DNA from: Amphiura filiformis
Lineage: Eukaryota; Echinodermata; Ophiuroidea; Amphilepidida; Amphiuridae
Assembly: GCF_039555335.1 (NCBI RefSeq)
Contig: NC_092635.1
Span: forward strand, 51,046,052-51,110,051
Length of the DNA stretch: 64,000 nucleotides
Reading direction: 5' to 3'
Numbering within the stretch: the first letter of the stretch is position 1; every line of letters begins with the position of its first letter. The translations under genes and the position numbers were made by a program. This document shows positions 10,255 to 20,987 of the stretch, piece by piece. The notes under the pieces were generated by a model that saw nothing but the letters and a program-made list of their open reading frames with translations, searched no databases and had not been told where the DNA came from.

Positions 10255-13200
10255 GTACGAGATGGAAAAAAATTATTGAGGCCTTTTGACATTGAAATAT
10301 TTTAATTCTTAATGTGAATTGTTAATGGCAAAACAAACATTTTGACACCTCGGAGCATTTTTATAGTTTTGACCCGTATGAGCCAAAAAATTGACCTTTA
10401 ACTTTTTGGAAAATAACTCAAAACTATACATCCTATATATGTCAAACTATTCATTTTCTTAACTTATGACTAGAGAAATAAATTGGTATATTTTCAACAC
10501 AATATAAGCAAGTTTGAAATTGATCCTGTATAAAATATTGATGAACCTTTACTGAAAATTCGAAACATTTGGGACTGTATAGAGGCAATTATATAGGGAG
10601 AAAGTACCATGTTATGCCGATTCCAATGGTACCAAGAAACCTCTGGTCATAATTGTTACAACAAACAGCCTATAGTGGAATTATTCAGAAAGGAAGAGAA
10701 CCAAGTCTAATAATTCGTGAACCATTAATTTGACGCCTTTTCTTTTTCAGATTTTCATTAACAACAAATGGGCGAATTCGGTAAGCGGTAAAACCTTTGG
10801 CACCATTAATCCAACGATTGGAGAAACGATATGCGATGTTCAGGAGGGTGACAAGGTAAGTATATCAATTTGTAAGCAAAGTCATAGTTCATTGAATTTA
10901 CAACCGTATGACAAAACAGGCGAAATTAGTAACTTTTTGCACAAGATTTGCAATTAAAAGAGAATTGGCCAATGCTCATTCTAATGACGCTAGTATATGG
11001 ACAATATAAGTGTACTTTTTCATTTATTGACATAAAATTTGTAAGGAACACTTGAGGATAGCTAGTTTTCAACAGATTGACCACATTCGCCTTGCTATAA
11101 CATTGACCAAATGACGAAAAGTGTTAGCTTTCGTTCGATATATAAAAAAATCTGATTGCATGAAGGGAACACTTGAAGTTTCGAAAAAACCAATCAATCA
11201 CAGAGGCCCATTTTCCAGCTAAAAGCTCCACAGCTCTTACGATGCTATGCACTCAACTGCGTAGTGTAATGCTTGCTTGAGAGCTCTTGGACAAAAATGT
11301 GTGCTCAGGTGTATCGAGGTGGAAACTGTGCGTAGATGGTTTATAAGAGAATCGTTTTTATATAGAAACTTTTCCATATGAATTAGGCAAGGTAATGTTT
11401 TTATACAACAACAACAATAACAACAACAACAACAGTATCATCATCAATTAATCATCATTAACAACAACCATGTAATGTGTCTTGAACGTAACTGTAACTG
11501 GTATGGCGTCCAGTGTTCACTTCAACTCTGGCATGACGAAAAAGTGAGTCCAACGGAGAAAGACACAAAACACATTAAGTCAAGAAGTTTAACAACTTCA
11601 GTTTTGGGGATGGCTTGATAATGATGATCAATTATAAGATTTTAAGATGTTCACGAAGATGAAGATTGTGGCGATGATGATGAGGAGGCGAAGGTGAAGG
11701 AGGTGGAGGAGGAGGAGGAGGAGGCGGAGGAGAAGGAGGCCACGACAACGTTGATGATGATCATCACTATTATGGTGATGGCGACAGTGAATGTGATAAT
11801 GATTTTTTTAATCTTTGAACTTTTTCATCTGTTCCATATTTTTTCACACTTGTACATTAAAGGCTGACATTGATCTGGCTGTGAGAGCTGCAAAGGACGC
11901 CTTCAAAATTGGTTCACCATGGCGCCGCATGGATGCGTCTCAGAGGGGACGTCTTCTGAATAAGTTAGCTGACCTGGTAGATCGAGACGCTGATTACCTC
12001 TCGGTATGGTAACAAGTCACCGTTAATATTTCATCTGATTTGAAAGCATAAATCAAAATATAAAACATTTGGTAAATAATAGTTAGAGATAACTAAAAAT
12101 AAAACACGTCATGCTTATTAACCATCGTGTATTTTGATATAATAATAAGATGAATTAATTTTGATGTTTTGTTCTAATTTGTTAATTATTTTGTATTCTA
12201 CAGTCTTTGGAGACATTGGATAATGGCCTGCCATATCACACAATGTCTCGTCCATTTACTGGTTGGTCGGCAAATATGTTGCGATATCTTGCAGGATGGT
12301 CAGATAAGATTCACGGCAAAACTATTCCAATAGGTAAATTATCACAATTATTGTGGTCGGCAATGTGATTCGTCACACGACTTTATTTAATGGAACGAGT
12401 ACAAGAAGACAATGCAAGAAAAATTGCTGGGCAAAGATGTCATTAGCCGTCTAATCTGTTCCCGGCCTCTGTTCACCTACTGATTTACCATGCTGTTTAC
12501 TGTGAAGCTCGAATACCTCTATCATATCTAAGAAATACAGGGTGATTAAAAAAAAGTGCAATAGAGAAAAGAATCCATTTTTATTTAAGAACCGAGTTGA
12601 ATCTTTTAGGTTTTAAAACATTTTATACATAACATACCCGTTAGAGATCATGTGTGAAAAAATCAAGGAATTAGCATTTACCGTTTTGTTTTTATGACAC
12701 ATTTTATAGCGATACCCAATTTTAATGTTTGTCCAAGAGACATCTAAAATTTGAATGTCAGCCCACTCTGTGTAAGGTAGATTTGGAACAACTGCCATTT
12801 TCTTAACCTCATTGGCATTGAAATAAAATGAAGCACCGAAATTGTTATTGTCCTTGGTCTTGTTTAAGGAGAAGAAACATTATTTGATGTTATTTTCATT
12901 TTCCCTTTACTTTAACGATGTTTATTCATTATCAAAAACATATAAATTTGTAGGCGGGGTTTTCAAATGAAATGCGCGCAAATTGATGTGGCATGAATAA
13001 AAAAAATATCAAGTGAGTTGGACATATTGGGGTTAAAAAAACTGGAGTTGGAGTCGAGTGAGGTATGAAGGACTTAAAGTAATTTTAGAAAGTTTGTTTG
13101 AACAGAAAAAAAAAATAAAGTAACCCAAAAATCAACCTTATTTAAGTTAAAGTAAGTTTCAGAGCTGGTGCTTTTATCGTGCATTGTGTGCTCTCATTCA

Positions 13201-16200
13201 AAATACATGGTACCTCGTGGACAAATAATGAAATTGGTTATCGCAGCAAAAGCACTCACAAAAATTTAACGGTAGTAGCTCGTCACCTCATTTTTTCACA
13301 GAAGGTGACAATTGAATGTGGCATTTATAAAAACTTTCAATAATGGGAAAGTTCAACTTGGTTCTTACATAAATGTTGATTCTTTGCTCTATGTCACTTT
13401 TTTTGACTCACCCTGTATAAATCAGTACCATCCGCTGGTTTATCACCTACCGCGGGTTGCCGAAATTGTTGGGCTTCTATTTTATGTCTCTCCTCTTTCC
13501 GACTCATTTCTCTCTCTTGTCTACCATAATCATCCATTGTACTTTTATCCATTGTGGCAACTTTAATTTGTGCAACTGCACAGGTTTCCATTCATATTTG
13601 CCTATATTATATTATATCAATATAATATTGGTCCTGCGCATTTTCGACCCGCAAATTTTAATAATTATTGTAGATGGTGATTACTCCTGCTATACCAGAC
13701 GCAAACCTATCGGCGTCGTTGGTGCAATAATTCCCTGGAACTTTCCAATATACTTCACGGCGATTAAACTTCGGAAAGATATTGATCTTAAAACTGGCTG
13801 AACATACCAAATTCTTCTTGATACATTGTAATTCGTCAGTTTTACTATCAATTGTTGCAGACGGTGATTACTTCTGCTATACTAGACGCGAACCAATCGG
13901 CGTAGTTGGTGCAATTATTCCCTGGAATACTCCTATAATCCTCACGTTAATAAGATTGGGAAATGCACTCACCTGCGGAAATACATTGGTATTGAAGCCG
14001 GCTGAACAGACACCATTGACAGCACTCTATCTGGCTTCTCTTGTAAAAGAGGTAAGCAAAATGTGTTGATTTTTACTGAAGTGTTAAAATAATTACTATA
14101 AAAAACTAACATAGCGCCAAGTCATAGCAATATTGTAAACTACTATTAATAGTATACACCAGGACTGACAGGCTGACCTGACTGACTGACCGGACCGACT
14201 GACTGACCGGACTGACTGACTGACCTGACTGACTGACTGACTGACTGATGACTGACTGACTGACTGACTGACTGACTGACTGACAAAGATGTGCGATTTT
14301 TAAATGCCACCAATTGTACATGACACTAATTGGGTTTTCCTATCCAACATTTTCTGTCCAAAATGGAAAAGGCACTCAACATAACCACCCAGATTCTCAC
14401 TTAATTCTCACTCCCATGAAGAAAGAACTAAATAATTTTTGCTATTTGAATCTTAACTGGTATTTATGATATGGTAATCTATTCAATTCTAGGCTGGTTT
14501 CCCACCTGGCGTTGTAAATGTAGTACCAGGATATGGACCGACTGCCGGGGCAGCCATAAGTGAACACATGGATGTCGATATGGTTACATTTACTGGATCA
14601 ACAGAGGTGGGTTAAAATATTTGGTGTACCACAGGGTTCGGAATTGAGGCCTTTATTGGTTACCATTTTAAATGCGTTTATGCCATTAAACAGCCAGATT
14701 CGGACACAAATTTAAGCAGTGTGTTTAACAAAATGTTTCTGGGAACTAAACGCATACAAACATTGAACCATTAAAAAAGTACTATACATATTATAATGTA
14801 CCTGATATTACAAATAAATCTATACATATTCCTTTTATCATATTAACATTTCATATGCATACACTTATTTATAGGTTGGAAGAATAATTCAGCAGAGCTC
14901 TGCCAAAAGCAATCTGAAGAAAGTAATCTTGGAAATGGGTGGCAAAAGCCCAAACATCATATTTGCCGATGCTGACTGTAAGAGCACAAACATAATACAT
15001 TGTCCTATGGACGCAATAACTAGACCAAACACGATTATTGCCGCATACCGGTGCTTTATCATCCGAATCTTTTATTTCCTTTCTTTTACACGGTTGATCA
15101 AGTGTCAACTGTGTTCTTCATGCTTAATTTAATATCACCTCAGACAGCTATATCATCTGAGATTCTTACATGTATTAAAGTAGATATTAATTCAAATGCA
15201 TCAGACAGCTACATTATCTGATACCTGTCCCATTCTCCAGATGAGCATGATTTGGCTAGGACCTAAAATTACTCATTTAAGCAATGGATATCCAAATCAT
15301 TACTTATTGCATCATAAAGCTACATCATCTGATGCCAATTCCTGTCCCAGTCTCCAAACAGCATAATTTGGCTAGGACCTAACAATTATTCAATTTGAAT
15401 ATAAAACAATTACTCATTTCCGGAATTAGGACAATCCAATTCAATTTCCAAACAGTCTAATTTGGAACGGACATAAAACAATTACTTATTTTACCGGGAT
15501 TAGGGCAACCCAAATCAATTTCCAAACAGCCTAATTTGGAATGGACCTTACATATTAAGTATGAGACAATATTCCCAATGACTTGCCCAAATGCAGCAAT
15601 TTATCTCCATTTTGATTCATATATTGTTAAAAAAATGGTAAAAAGCAAAAGAAACAATGCCATTCACCCGTATATTTTTCAGAAAGGGAGTGGTGGGCGG
15701 GTTTTAATAATTTTCCTGACCTCTCGGGATGATATCGAAACAGCTTATGAAATTTCCCGGCAATAACTTCCGAGAGAACAGCCAACGCCCCCAGAACCGC
15801 TGCCTTTGATTGGCTATTGGCACGCGATTTGTTAAATTACGTAATAATATAATAGTTGACATAAGCAGTGTAACTGAAGCGTTTACTATTTTGCTTTCTT
15901 TAGTGGAAAGTGCTGTTGAGTGGAGTCACGTGGGTTTGTTTACTAACTCCGGGCAGGTTTGTATTGCCGGTTCCAGAACTTTTGTACAGGAAGAAATCTA
16001 CGATGAATTTGTCAAAAGAAGCGTAGAAAGAGCAAAGCAAAGATCCATAGGAGATCCGTACGATCCGAACATACAAGGTGGCCCTCAGGTAATTACTCTA
16101 CTTGAAACATGTCTTTTTTTCAGCTGTCCTGTTAGTTTTGCTGTATTCGTTTTGGCGTGCTTCCTCTGTATTTTGTGTCTCCACTGCAAACACAAAAATG

Positions 16201-19200
16201 GTTCTTGAAACGTTATAAACGTGTCATAAACACGTTTTGGTTTCATTTCATTCAAAATGTTACATATAAGTCATGAAAACATTTTAAAATTTTAGCAAAA
16301 TATTTTGTCCACTCTTTGATAACATGTTAAAATGTTTTGCACATAGTTTTCAAAAAGTGTTTTCTGAGCGTTATTGAACGTTTTATACTCTGTAGGAAAC
16401 GTTTGTTAGTGAATTTTGATTATTTTATGAATAACACAAAACTTAGTGCAATCAAATCTGTCAGAGACCTTGGTGTTGATGTCACATCCAAACTTGATTG
16501 GAACGACCATATTAACAGATTGGTAAAAAAGTGCAATAAAAAAAATGGGTCTCATCATGCGCACAGTTGGTTTTAAGGCACCTGAAAAAATCACCAAAGC
16601 CCTGTATAATTCATTGATCAGGAGTGATCTTGAATTTGGTAGCTGCCTTTGGAGTGGTACATCCAGACACAATAGTCAGTGTCTCGAAAGTGTTCAAAGG
16701 CGAGCTACCAAGTTCATCATGCACTATCCTGATCTGGATTATCGGGAGCGGTTGTGCCATCTGGGTATGTTACCCCTCACGCTTCGTAGAGAGCAACTTG
16801 ATATTTGTTTATTTTACAAGTCCTTGTCTGACAATTACGATCTGGATGTTTACAAGTATGTCAAGTTTTACAAGTCAGAGATTGGGCAAGACCGTCCCAA
16901 CACAAGATCAACATGTGACACCTTGCGCCTTAGGATCCCCTTCTGCAAAACGGAAGCTTTTAAGTCCAGTTTTTTAACCGCATTGTGCCAATTTGGAATC
17001 AGCTTCCCCTTAGTGTTAGGTCCTCTTCATCTTTTTCTGTTTTTAAAAGCAATGTGGTTAATTTTTTGCATTCTCATTTTGAGTTAAATTTTCGGCCGGC
17101 TGACATTTGTACGTGGGTTTCCGTATGCAGCTGTGCTATTTGTAGGGTGTCTTAATTAAATTTTTGATCTTGAGGTGGGATGGTCTTAGAGGTGATATGC
17201 ACCTGTTCATCCCAATCCTCTACACTGGTATCTCTCCTACATGTGCTGGATCCGTGGTGCGTTTTATTCACATGTATATATAATATGTCTTTACAAGCCG
17301 ATTACAAGCCGACGACGGATGTCGGCTTGTTCTGTCTCTTCTCAATTCTTCTTTCTTTCTTCTTTCCTCTGGCAACCGCAATCAACTGCATCTAGCTTCG
17401 CAAGGATTGACAGATTTCAACCAAACTTGACCTAAAAAGACCACTGGGCTAGGCCAAACCTTCCATTTGACTTTGACCTTGCTGTGACCTTTGACCTAGC
17501 TATAATGGTCAAAAATGTGATTTCACAAAAATGCTACTCCTTCCACAAATTTCATGCGATGAGGACATGGTTATATCATGTGACTCGACTTTAGTCGGTG
17601 TCTATAGGGTGTGCTCAGATAAGGGTCAAAGGTCATTAAGGGGTCATTTCGGTCAAAGTCTAAAAAATATTCAAAAAATCACTGTCTTTACAAATTACAT
17701 AGCAGAGAGTCGCCATTAGCACACATGCATCGCTACTAGCCAGGGTCTTTAGGATGCCTACAGTTTGGGGGTAAAAGGTCATTAAGGGGTTACTTCCGGT
17801 CATAAACCAAAATTATCAAAAATGTTCAAAAAAATTTTATCTCAAAATGTAAACAGACCAGAGTAATATAATCATCATACATGAATCAGTGTTCCCTGAT
17901 GCATGCATGGTATTTTTATTTAGGGGGTCAAAGGTCATTAAGGGGTCACTTCCTGTTTTTAGCTAAATAACTTCAAGAATTTTTATCTCAAGAACTAAAC
18001 ATGTTAGAATTTTTAATTATAATTAAAACAATGCATTTTGTCGGTGTACATAAGGTTTTTTTTCATTGAGGTCAAAGGTCATTAAAGGGGGTCAAAAGGT
18101 CAATCAAAATTTTCAAAAATCAAAATCCATGTATAAGTTCCGATTAAGCTGAAATTCACCAGGAATATTTCTTATGACCTCCTTAGCACAATGCAAGAGC
18201 AGTTGACCCCATCCGTAACCCAGGGGTCAAGTTATAGGGGTCAAATTGCGGCTTGTATCAGCGTCTGTTGACTCTAGTTTATACTTTTACTTTGTGCAAT
18301 ATATTTATCCATCTTTTATCTAATTTTGTTATTTGAAATTGTAACCAGTGTATGAAACCAAATAAATAAATAAATAAATAAATAACCCGACAATAAAACG
18401 TTTTCTGTAAAATGTTTTGTGTTTGCTGGGTCTTGCGCATTTAAACTTAATCTATGCGCGACATATAATTGTATGTTAAACAGAATCAGAAGTGACGAGT
18501 AGACTTTCGTTGATTGTTGACTTTAGGGAGTGGCGTAGCCAGGATTGTTTTATGAATCATATCTCCCACACCTCGTCATTTTTACTCATATGATATCTTA
18601 TTCAGATTGAACAGGTACAAGTGGACAAAATCATGGATTTGATAGAGAGCGGGAAGAAAGATGGCGCCAAATTAGAATGCGGTGGTGGTCGGCATGGAGA
18701 CAAAGGTTACTTTATTGAATCTACTGTCTTCTCTGACGTCAAAGATCACATGAGGATAGCAAAAGAAGAGGTAATGAGAAATATTTCCCAAATAGTAAAT
18801 CAGTCTGGAAATTATTGATACCAGTGTCGTCACATACCAAATTTTCTCAATCTTTGATGCACTTAGTATTTTAGTATTTTTAATAATTGTCAATTTGTAT
18901 CATTCAGATTTTTGGACCTGTACAAAGCATCTTTAAGTTCAAAACTATTGACGAAGTTGTCGAAAGAGCTAACAATACAAGTTATGGTCTTGGTGCAGCC
19001 GTATTTACGAATGATATCAACAAAGCTCTTACTATTGCCAACACAATCCAAGCAGGATACGTTTGGTAAGTAAAATGTAGGTTCTCAGTCGAAGAAAGTA
19101 TGCAGTTCATAGTAAAATGAAAAATAAAATTTTAACGTGAGTTTTGTGAACCTCAATCCATTTTATGCTAGGATATAAGCAGTCCAAAATGCTCCGATTT

Positions 19201-20818
19201 TTTATATAAAAGTAGTCTCAAATTGTTCCGCTTGTTGAGTTTAAACAAAATAATAAGAGTTTCCTGGTTTTATCTGAGTAATATCACAAGGTTCAAGGTT
19301 AACATGATTCAATGGGCTTTGACTTTTTCGCCCTGTTACCCTGGTAACGAAACACCTGAGATAAAACGAACTATTCTTCAGTTAAAATGTTTTCCAACCG
19401 GAACAATTTGAGATCTGAACATTTTTGATCTTCTATCCTGTGGAGACCCAAAATTTGACCTTTTTGCCTATAACTCAAGAACTGCACATCGGAGATATAG
19501 CACACCTTTTTCTAAATCATATCCAGATTTGATAATTCCCATATGTCCCCTTTTAAAAATCTACAAAACCATACAAGGGAGTAGCAAGAGCATCAGGGGC
19601 CCATGGATAAGGAGCAGTACGGGCCCTTTTAACCATGGCGGGATTTACCTTATGGGGGCCCTAGGCCAGGGCAAAATTTGGAGGCCCGAACTCACATGCC
19701 GAGGAAGGCATGCGCACTCAAGTCAGAGGCCAAGTTTTGGTTTACGTATAATATAGAGGGACACTAACATACTTTGTTCCGATGTTGCTAGAACATTTGC
19801 GCGCAAAGTACGTGAAAAAATTAAATTTCAGACTATTTTAGCCCCAGATCAAAATTAATTTTGCTATTTGAATGTCCGTGAAGCGCGGAAAATTTTACAA
19901 TTTTGCCCTATTTTGGTCAAAAAACATGCTGTTATTGGGGTTAAAAGAAAGATGCATAGGGCAATTTTGGAGCCCCCAAATTGTGGGGCCTTGGACCCGG
20001 GTCCATCTGGCGCAATGGTAAATCTGTTATCATTATCTCCATTATCAGCCCTTATTTAATTTTTGTTTTTGTGCTCGGGGCCTCTGAACCCTTGGGGCCC
20101 ATGGACTTCCTGTCCCCCGCTTGCTACGCCCCTGAAACCATAAAACTGGTCTCTTATTTCATTTAATCAGGGTGAATGTTTACGCAGCTTTTGCAATGCA
20201 AGCTCCTTTTGGTGGCTACAAGCAGTCCGGCATTGGACGTGAGGGGTAAGGATTATAGACAATCATTTAATTGTACTGATTATGAAAAAAGATGTAGGAA
20301 CGCATCACAGATCTACTAAAATAGGCTTATGGGATTTAACGAAAATACGGTAAAATAAGCTTGATCGTTTTTTGGGAGATTATCTCAGCCAACCCCACAT
20401 AACTAATGAATATTAACTTTATTATCTCTCTTTATTACTTAGTGGTGAGGATGGAATTGATGAGTATTGCGAGATCAAGACGGTAAGATATTGATCATTT
20501 TACCTTTAGTTAACAGAATACAAAATAAATAGAGCCTAAAGTGTTAAAATTAATAAAAATATATTGGTTGCAATGTTCACACACACAAAAAAAGATTTTT
20601 GTTTTTCTTGTTACGTACTAACACGACTTTTAACTATATGGTTGCAATCAAAACAAACTCTGAAACTAACAAATAAAGTCAAGTCGGCTGTTAAGCACAC
20701 ATAAATTTTTTACCAAGCTTTCCCGCCCTTTTTTCCTGTTTACATATTAAAGCTATATATATGACTATTTCATTCTTTTTCTCAGGTTATCGTCAAAATT
20801 CCAGAAAAGAACTCTTAA
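10225..20818 (+). CDS. ALDH1A: Aldehyde dehydrogenase, ALDH1A/ALDH2 clade, 13 coding exons
   Basis: NAD(P)+-dependent oxidation of aldehydes to acids; ALDH1A members make retinoic acid from retinal in the cytosol. The 13 exons (10225-10254, 10751-10855, 11863-12003, 12204-12333, 13861-14051, 14493-14606, 14875-14977, 15904-16088, 18606-18770, 18908-19065, 20171-20245, 20443-20482, 20786-20818) join in frame with GT/AG borders to 489 residues, close to the usual 500. Catalytic residues are present: Asn158 in PWN, Lys181 in KPAEQTP, GSTEVG, Glu257 in EMGGKSP, Cys291 in GQVCIAG and Glu388 before IFGPV, each exactly 11 below human ALDH2 numbering. GAKLECGG and RIAKEEIFGPVQ favour ALDH1A over ALDH2. 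No mitochondrial leader is seen, but the frame stays open upstream of ATG 10225 to an acceptor at 10185, so an extra upstream exon is possible. Thr159 and Ile166 replace the usual Phe and Trp of the substrate tunnel. Confidence 0.93.
10751..10855 (+). CDS. ALDH1A: ALDH coding exon 2
   Basis: Follows tctttttcag and ends before gtaagt, phase 0 at both ends. Its 35 residues run from IFINNKW to CDVQEGDK, the N-terminal ALDH1/2 signature. Confidence 0.93.
11403..11470 (+). repeat. (CAA)n microsatellite in ALDH intron 2
   Basis: Imperfect run of CAA/ACA triplets followed by ATCATC triplets. Confidence 0.8.
11640..11765 (+). repeat. Purine-rich GAT/GAG triplet tract
   Basis: Imperfect GATGATGAGGAGG and GGAGGAGGAGG repeats just upstream of ALDH exon 3, with a purine-only plus strand over long runs. 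Confidence 0.8.
11863..12003 (+). CDS. ALDH1A: ALDH coding exon 3
   Basis: Begins [14 protein letters not shown] after an AG acceptor and ends RDADYLS before gtatgg. It has 47 residues and phase 0, and includes the conserved [15 protein letters not shown] block. Confidence 0.94.
12204..12333 (+). CDS. ALDH1A: ALDH coding exon 4
   Basis: Follows attctacag. It encodes [11 protein letters not shown] through KIHGKTIPI and leaves one base (phase 1) before gtaaat. That base joins AC of exon 5 to make the Asp codon. Confidence 0.93.
12538..13415. mobile_element. Tc1/mariner-like non-autonomous element in ALDH intron 4
   Basis: The ends CAGGGTGATTAAAAAAAAGT and CAGGGTGAGTCAAAAAAAGT (reverse complement of the right end) lie inside TA dinucleotides at 12536-12537 and 13416-13417. 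The inverted similarity runs for more than 60 bp. No transposase reading frame is recognisable in its 878 bp. Confidence 0.75.
13674..13813 (+). pseudogene. Decayed duplicate of ALDH exon 5
   Basis: After an intact-looking TAG acceptor the sequence reads [25 protein letters not shown], nearly the same as the start of exon 5. It then diverges, loses roughly 30 bases that encode LTCGNTLVL in the good exon, and meets a stop after ACTGGC. It lies 48 bases upstream of exon 5 and is out of phase for splicing to it. It keeps the family-typical Phe after PWN, which the live exon has replaced by Thr. It is best read as a tandem exon duplication that has decayed. Confidence 0.85.
13861..14051 (+). CDS. 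ALDH1A: ALDH coding exon 5
   Basis: Follows attgttgcag and ends KE before gtaagc. It encodes residues 136-199 with catalytic Asn158 and cofactor-binding Lys181. The tunnel residues Thr159 and Ile166 are unusual for the family. Confidence 0.94.
14162..14284 (+). repeat. (CTGA)n microsatellite in ALDH intron 5
   Basis: Imperfect then near-perfect CTGA/ACTG tetranucleotide repeats. The serine/glutamine-rich frame on the other strand is an artefact of the repeat. Confidence 0.95.
14493..14606 (+). CDS. ALDH1A: ALDH coding exon 6
   Basis: Encodes [20 protein letters not shown] through FTGSTE (38 residues, phase 0), including the start of the GSTEVG nucleotide-binding motif. Flanked by ttctag and gtgggt. 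Confidence 0.94.
14875..14977 (+). CDS. ALDH1A: ALDH coding exon 7
   Basis: Encodes [20 protein letters not shown] then [14 protein letters not shown], with general-base Glu257. It ends in phase 1 before gtaaga. Confidence 0.93.
15178..15560 (+). repeat. Short diverged tandem repeats in ALDH intron 7
   Basis: Two units share TCATCTGATGCC-like, CCTGTCCC and TTTGGCTAGGACCTAA blocks (about 15190-15275 and 15308-15390). Two further units share CAATTTCCAAACAG and TAATTTGGAA (about 15419-15480 and 15490-15550). Confidence 0.65.
15904..16088 (+). CDS. ALDH1A: ALDH coding exon 8, catalytic cysteine
   Basis: The split codon gives Leu272, then [19 protein letters not shown] with nucleophile Cys291 and [20 protein letters not shown]. 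Ends GGPQ before gtaatt. Val290 replaces the usual Cys next to the nucleophile. Confidence 0.94.
16195..16410. repeat. Family C (AACGTTTT) MITE, left part
   Basis: Repeated AAACGTT/AACGTTTT motifs with TCATAAACACGTTTTGG match the family C elements at 28775-29408 and 38961-39661. The matching right end (AACCCGACAATAAAACG to TTTGTGTTTGCTGGG) appears at 18387-18430, so the LINE between them seems to have landed inside this MITE. Confidence 0.55.
16411..18386 (+). mobile_element. 5'-truncated non-LTR retrotransposon (CR1/Jockey-like) in ALDH intron 8
   Basis: Reading frames at 16424-16576 and 16545-17087 show the C-terminal reverse-transcriptase region: [20 protein letters not shown], then [20 protein letters not shown] and VQRRATKFI. 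They lie in different frames, so at least one frameshift is present. A 3' untranslated part with four roughly 150-bp diverged units follows, and the element ends in an (AAAT)n tail at 18361-18386. The clade is not certain. It lies in the sense orientation of the host gene. Confidence 0.8.
17485..18102 (+). repeat. LINE-borne cluster of nuclear-receptor-like direct repeats
   Basis: A roughly 150-bp unit containing GTCAAAGGTCATTAAGGGGT recurs at about 17623, 17770, 17925 and 18069. It creates AGGTCA-type half-site pairs. 18069-18081 is a perfect DR1 (AGGTCA-A-AGGTCA), 17485-17497 is a perfect DR1 on the minus strand, 17623-17635 and 17925-17937 are one-mismatch DR1s, and 18089-18102 is DR2-like. 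Binding is not shown; only the motifs are seen. Confidence 0.7.
18606..18770 (+). CDS. ALDH1A: ALDH coding exon 9
   Basis: Encodes [20 protein letters not shown] through MRIAKEE (55 residues, phase 0). The final Glu388 is the deacylation and cofactor residue. Flanked by ttattcag and gtaatg. Confidence 0.94.
18908..19065 (+). CDS. ALDH1A: ALDH coding exon 10
   Basis: Encodes [20 protein letters not shown] through NTIQAGYV. It ends with TG of a split Trp codon before gtaagt. Confidence 0.94.
19574..20134. mobile_element. hAT-like non-autonomous element in ALDH intron 10
   Basis: The ends are CAAGGGAGTAGCAAG and CAGGGGCGTAGCAAG (reverse complement of the right end). It is flanked by a perfect 8-bp duplication AAACCATA at 19566-19573 and 20135-20142. 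An 8-bp duplication with CAGGGGCG-type ends is the hAT pattern. No transposase is present in its 561 bp. Confidence 0.85.
20171..20245 (+). CDS. ALDH1A: ALDH coding exon 11
   Basis: Completes Trp, then [20 protein letters not shown] and IGRE. It ends in phase 2 before gtaagg. The two Phe residues that line the far end of the active site in ALDH2 are kept. Confidence 0.93.
20443..20482 (+). CDS. ALDH1A: ALDH coding exon 12
   Basis: A 40-base exon after ttacttag. It completes Gly and encodes [13 protein letters not shown], matching the family GE-x-G-x-x-x-Y-x-E-x-KT block, before gtaaga. Confidence 0.9.
20786..20818 (+). CDS. ALDH1A: ALDH coding exon 13 with stop
   Basis: After tttctcag it encodes [10 protein letters not shown] and TAA. 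KIP-x-KNS is the standard C-terminus of ALDH1/2 proteins. No AATAAA is seen in the next 170 bases. Confidence 0.94.
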   Translation, partial: VIVKIPEKNS

Positions 20819-20938
20819 TTTGCTTCCCAGGAATTGATGCTCGAAGAAGATGAAGAAATAGAATAATCATGTTCAAAATGAATTTTGACGAAATGGGTGG
20901 GTGTGCCGTGTGGTATGTCGGGCATTGGTGCATGCCAT

Positions 20939-20987
20939 GCAGTGGCGCACCTAGGGTAGAGAAGGGGAAGCTGTCCCCTGTCAGAAT
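20939..20987 (+). repeat. hAT-type end remnant
   Basis: CAGTGGCGCACCTAGGGTAG resembles a hAT terminal repeat. No partner end was found. The foldback element begins a few dozen bases later. Confidence 0.4.

Noticed and set aside
13674-13813. Duplicate ALDH exon as a working mutually exclusive exon
   Set aside because: It has an internal deletion and a stop, and no usable donor in the right phase.
14106-14321. Minus-strand frame rich in SQSVSQSV
   Set aside because: Direct translation of the CTGA microsatellite.
10225-20818. ALDH2 with mitochondrial targeting
   Set aside because: No leader peptide is visible and several blocks match ALDH1A better; kept as a minor possibility because an upstream coding exon cannot be excluded.
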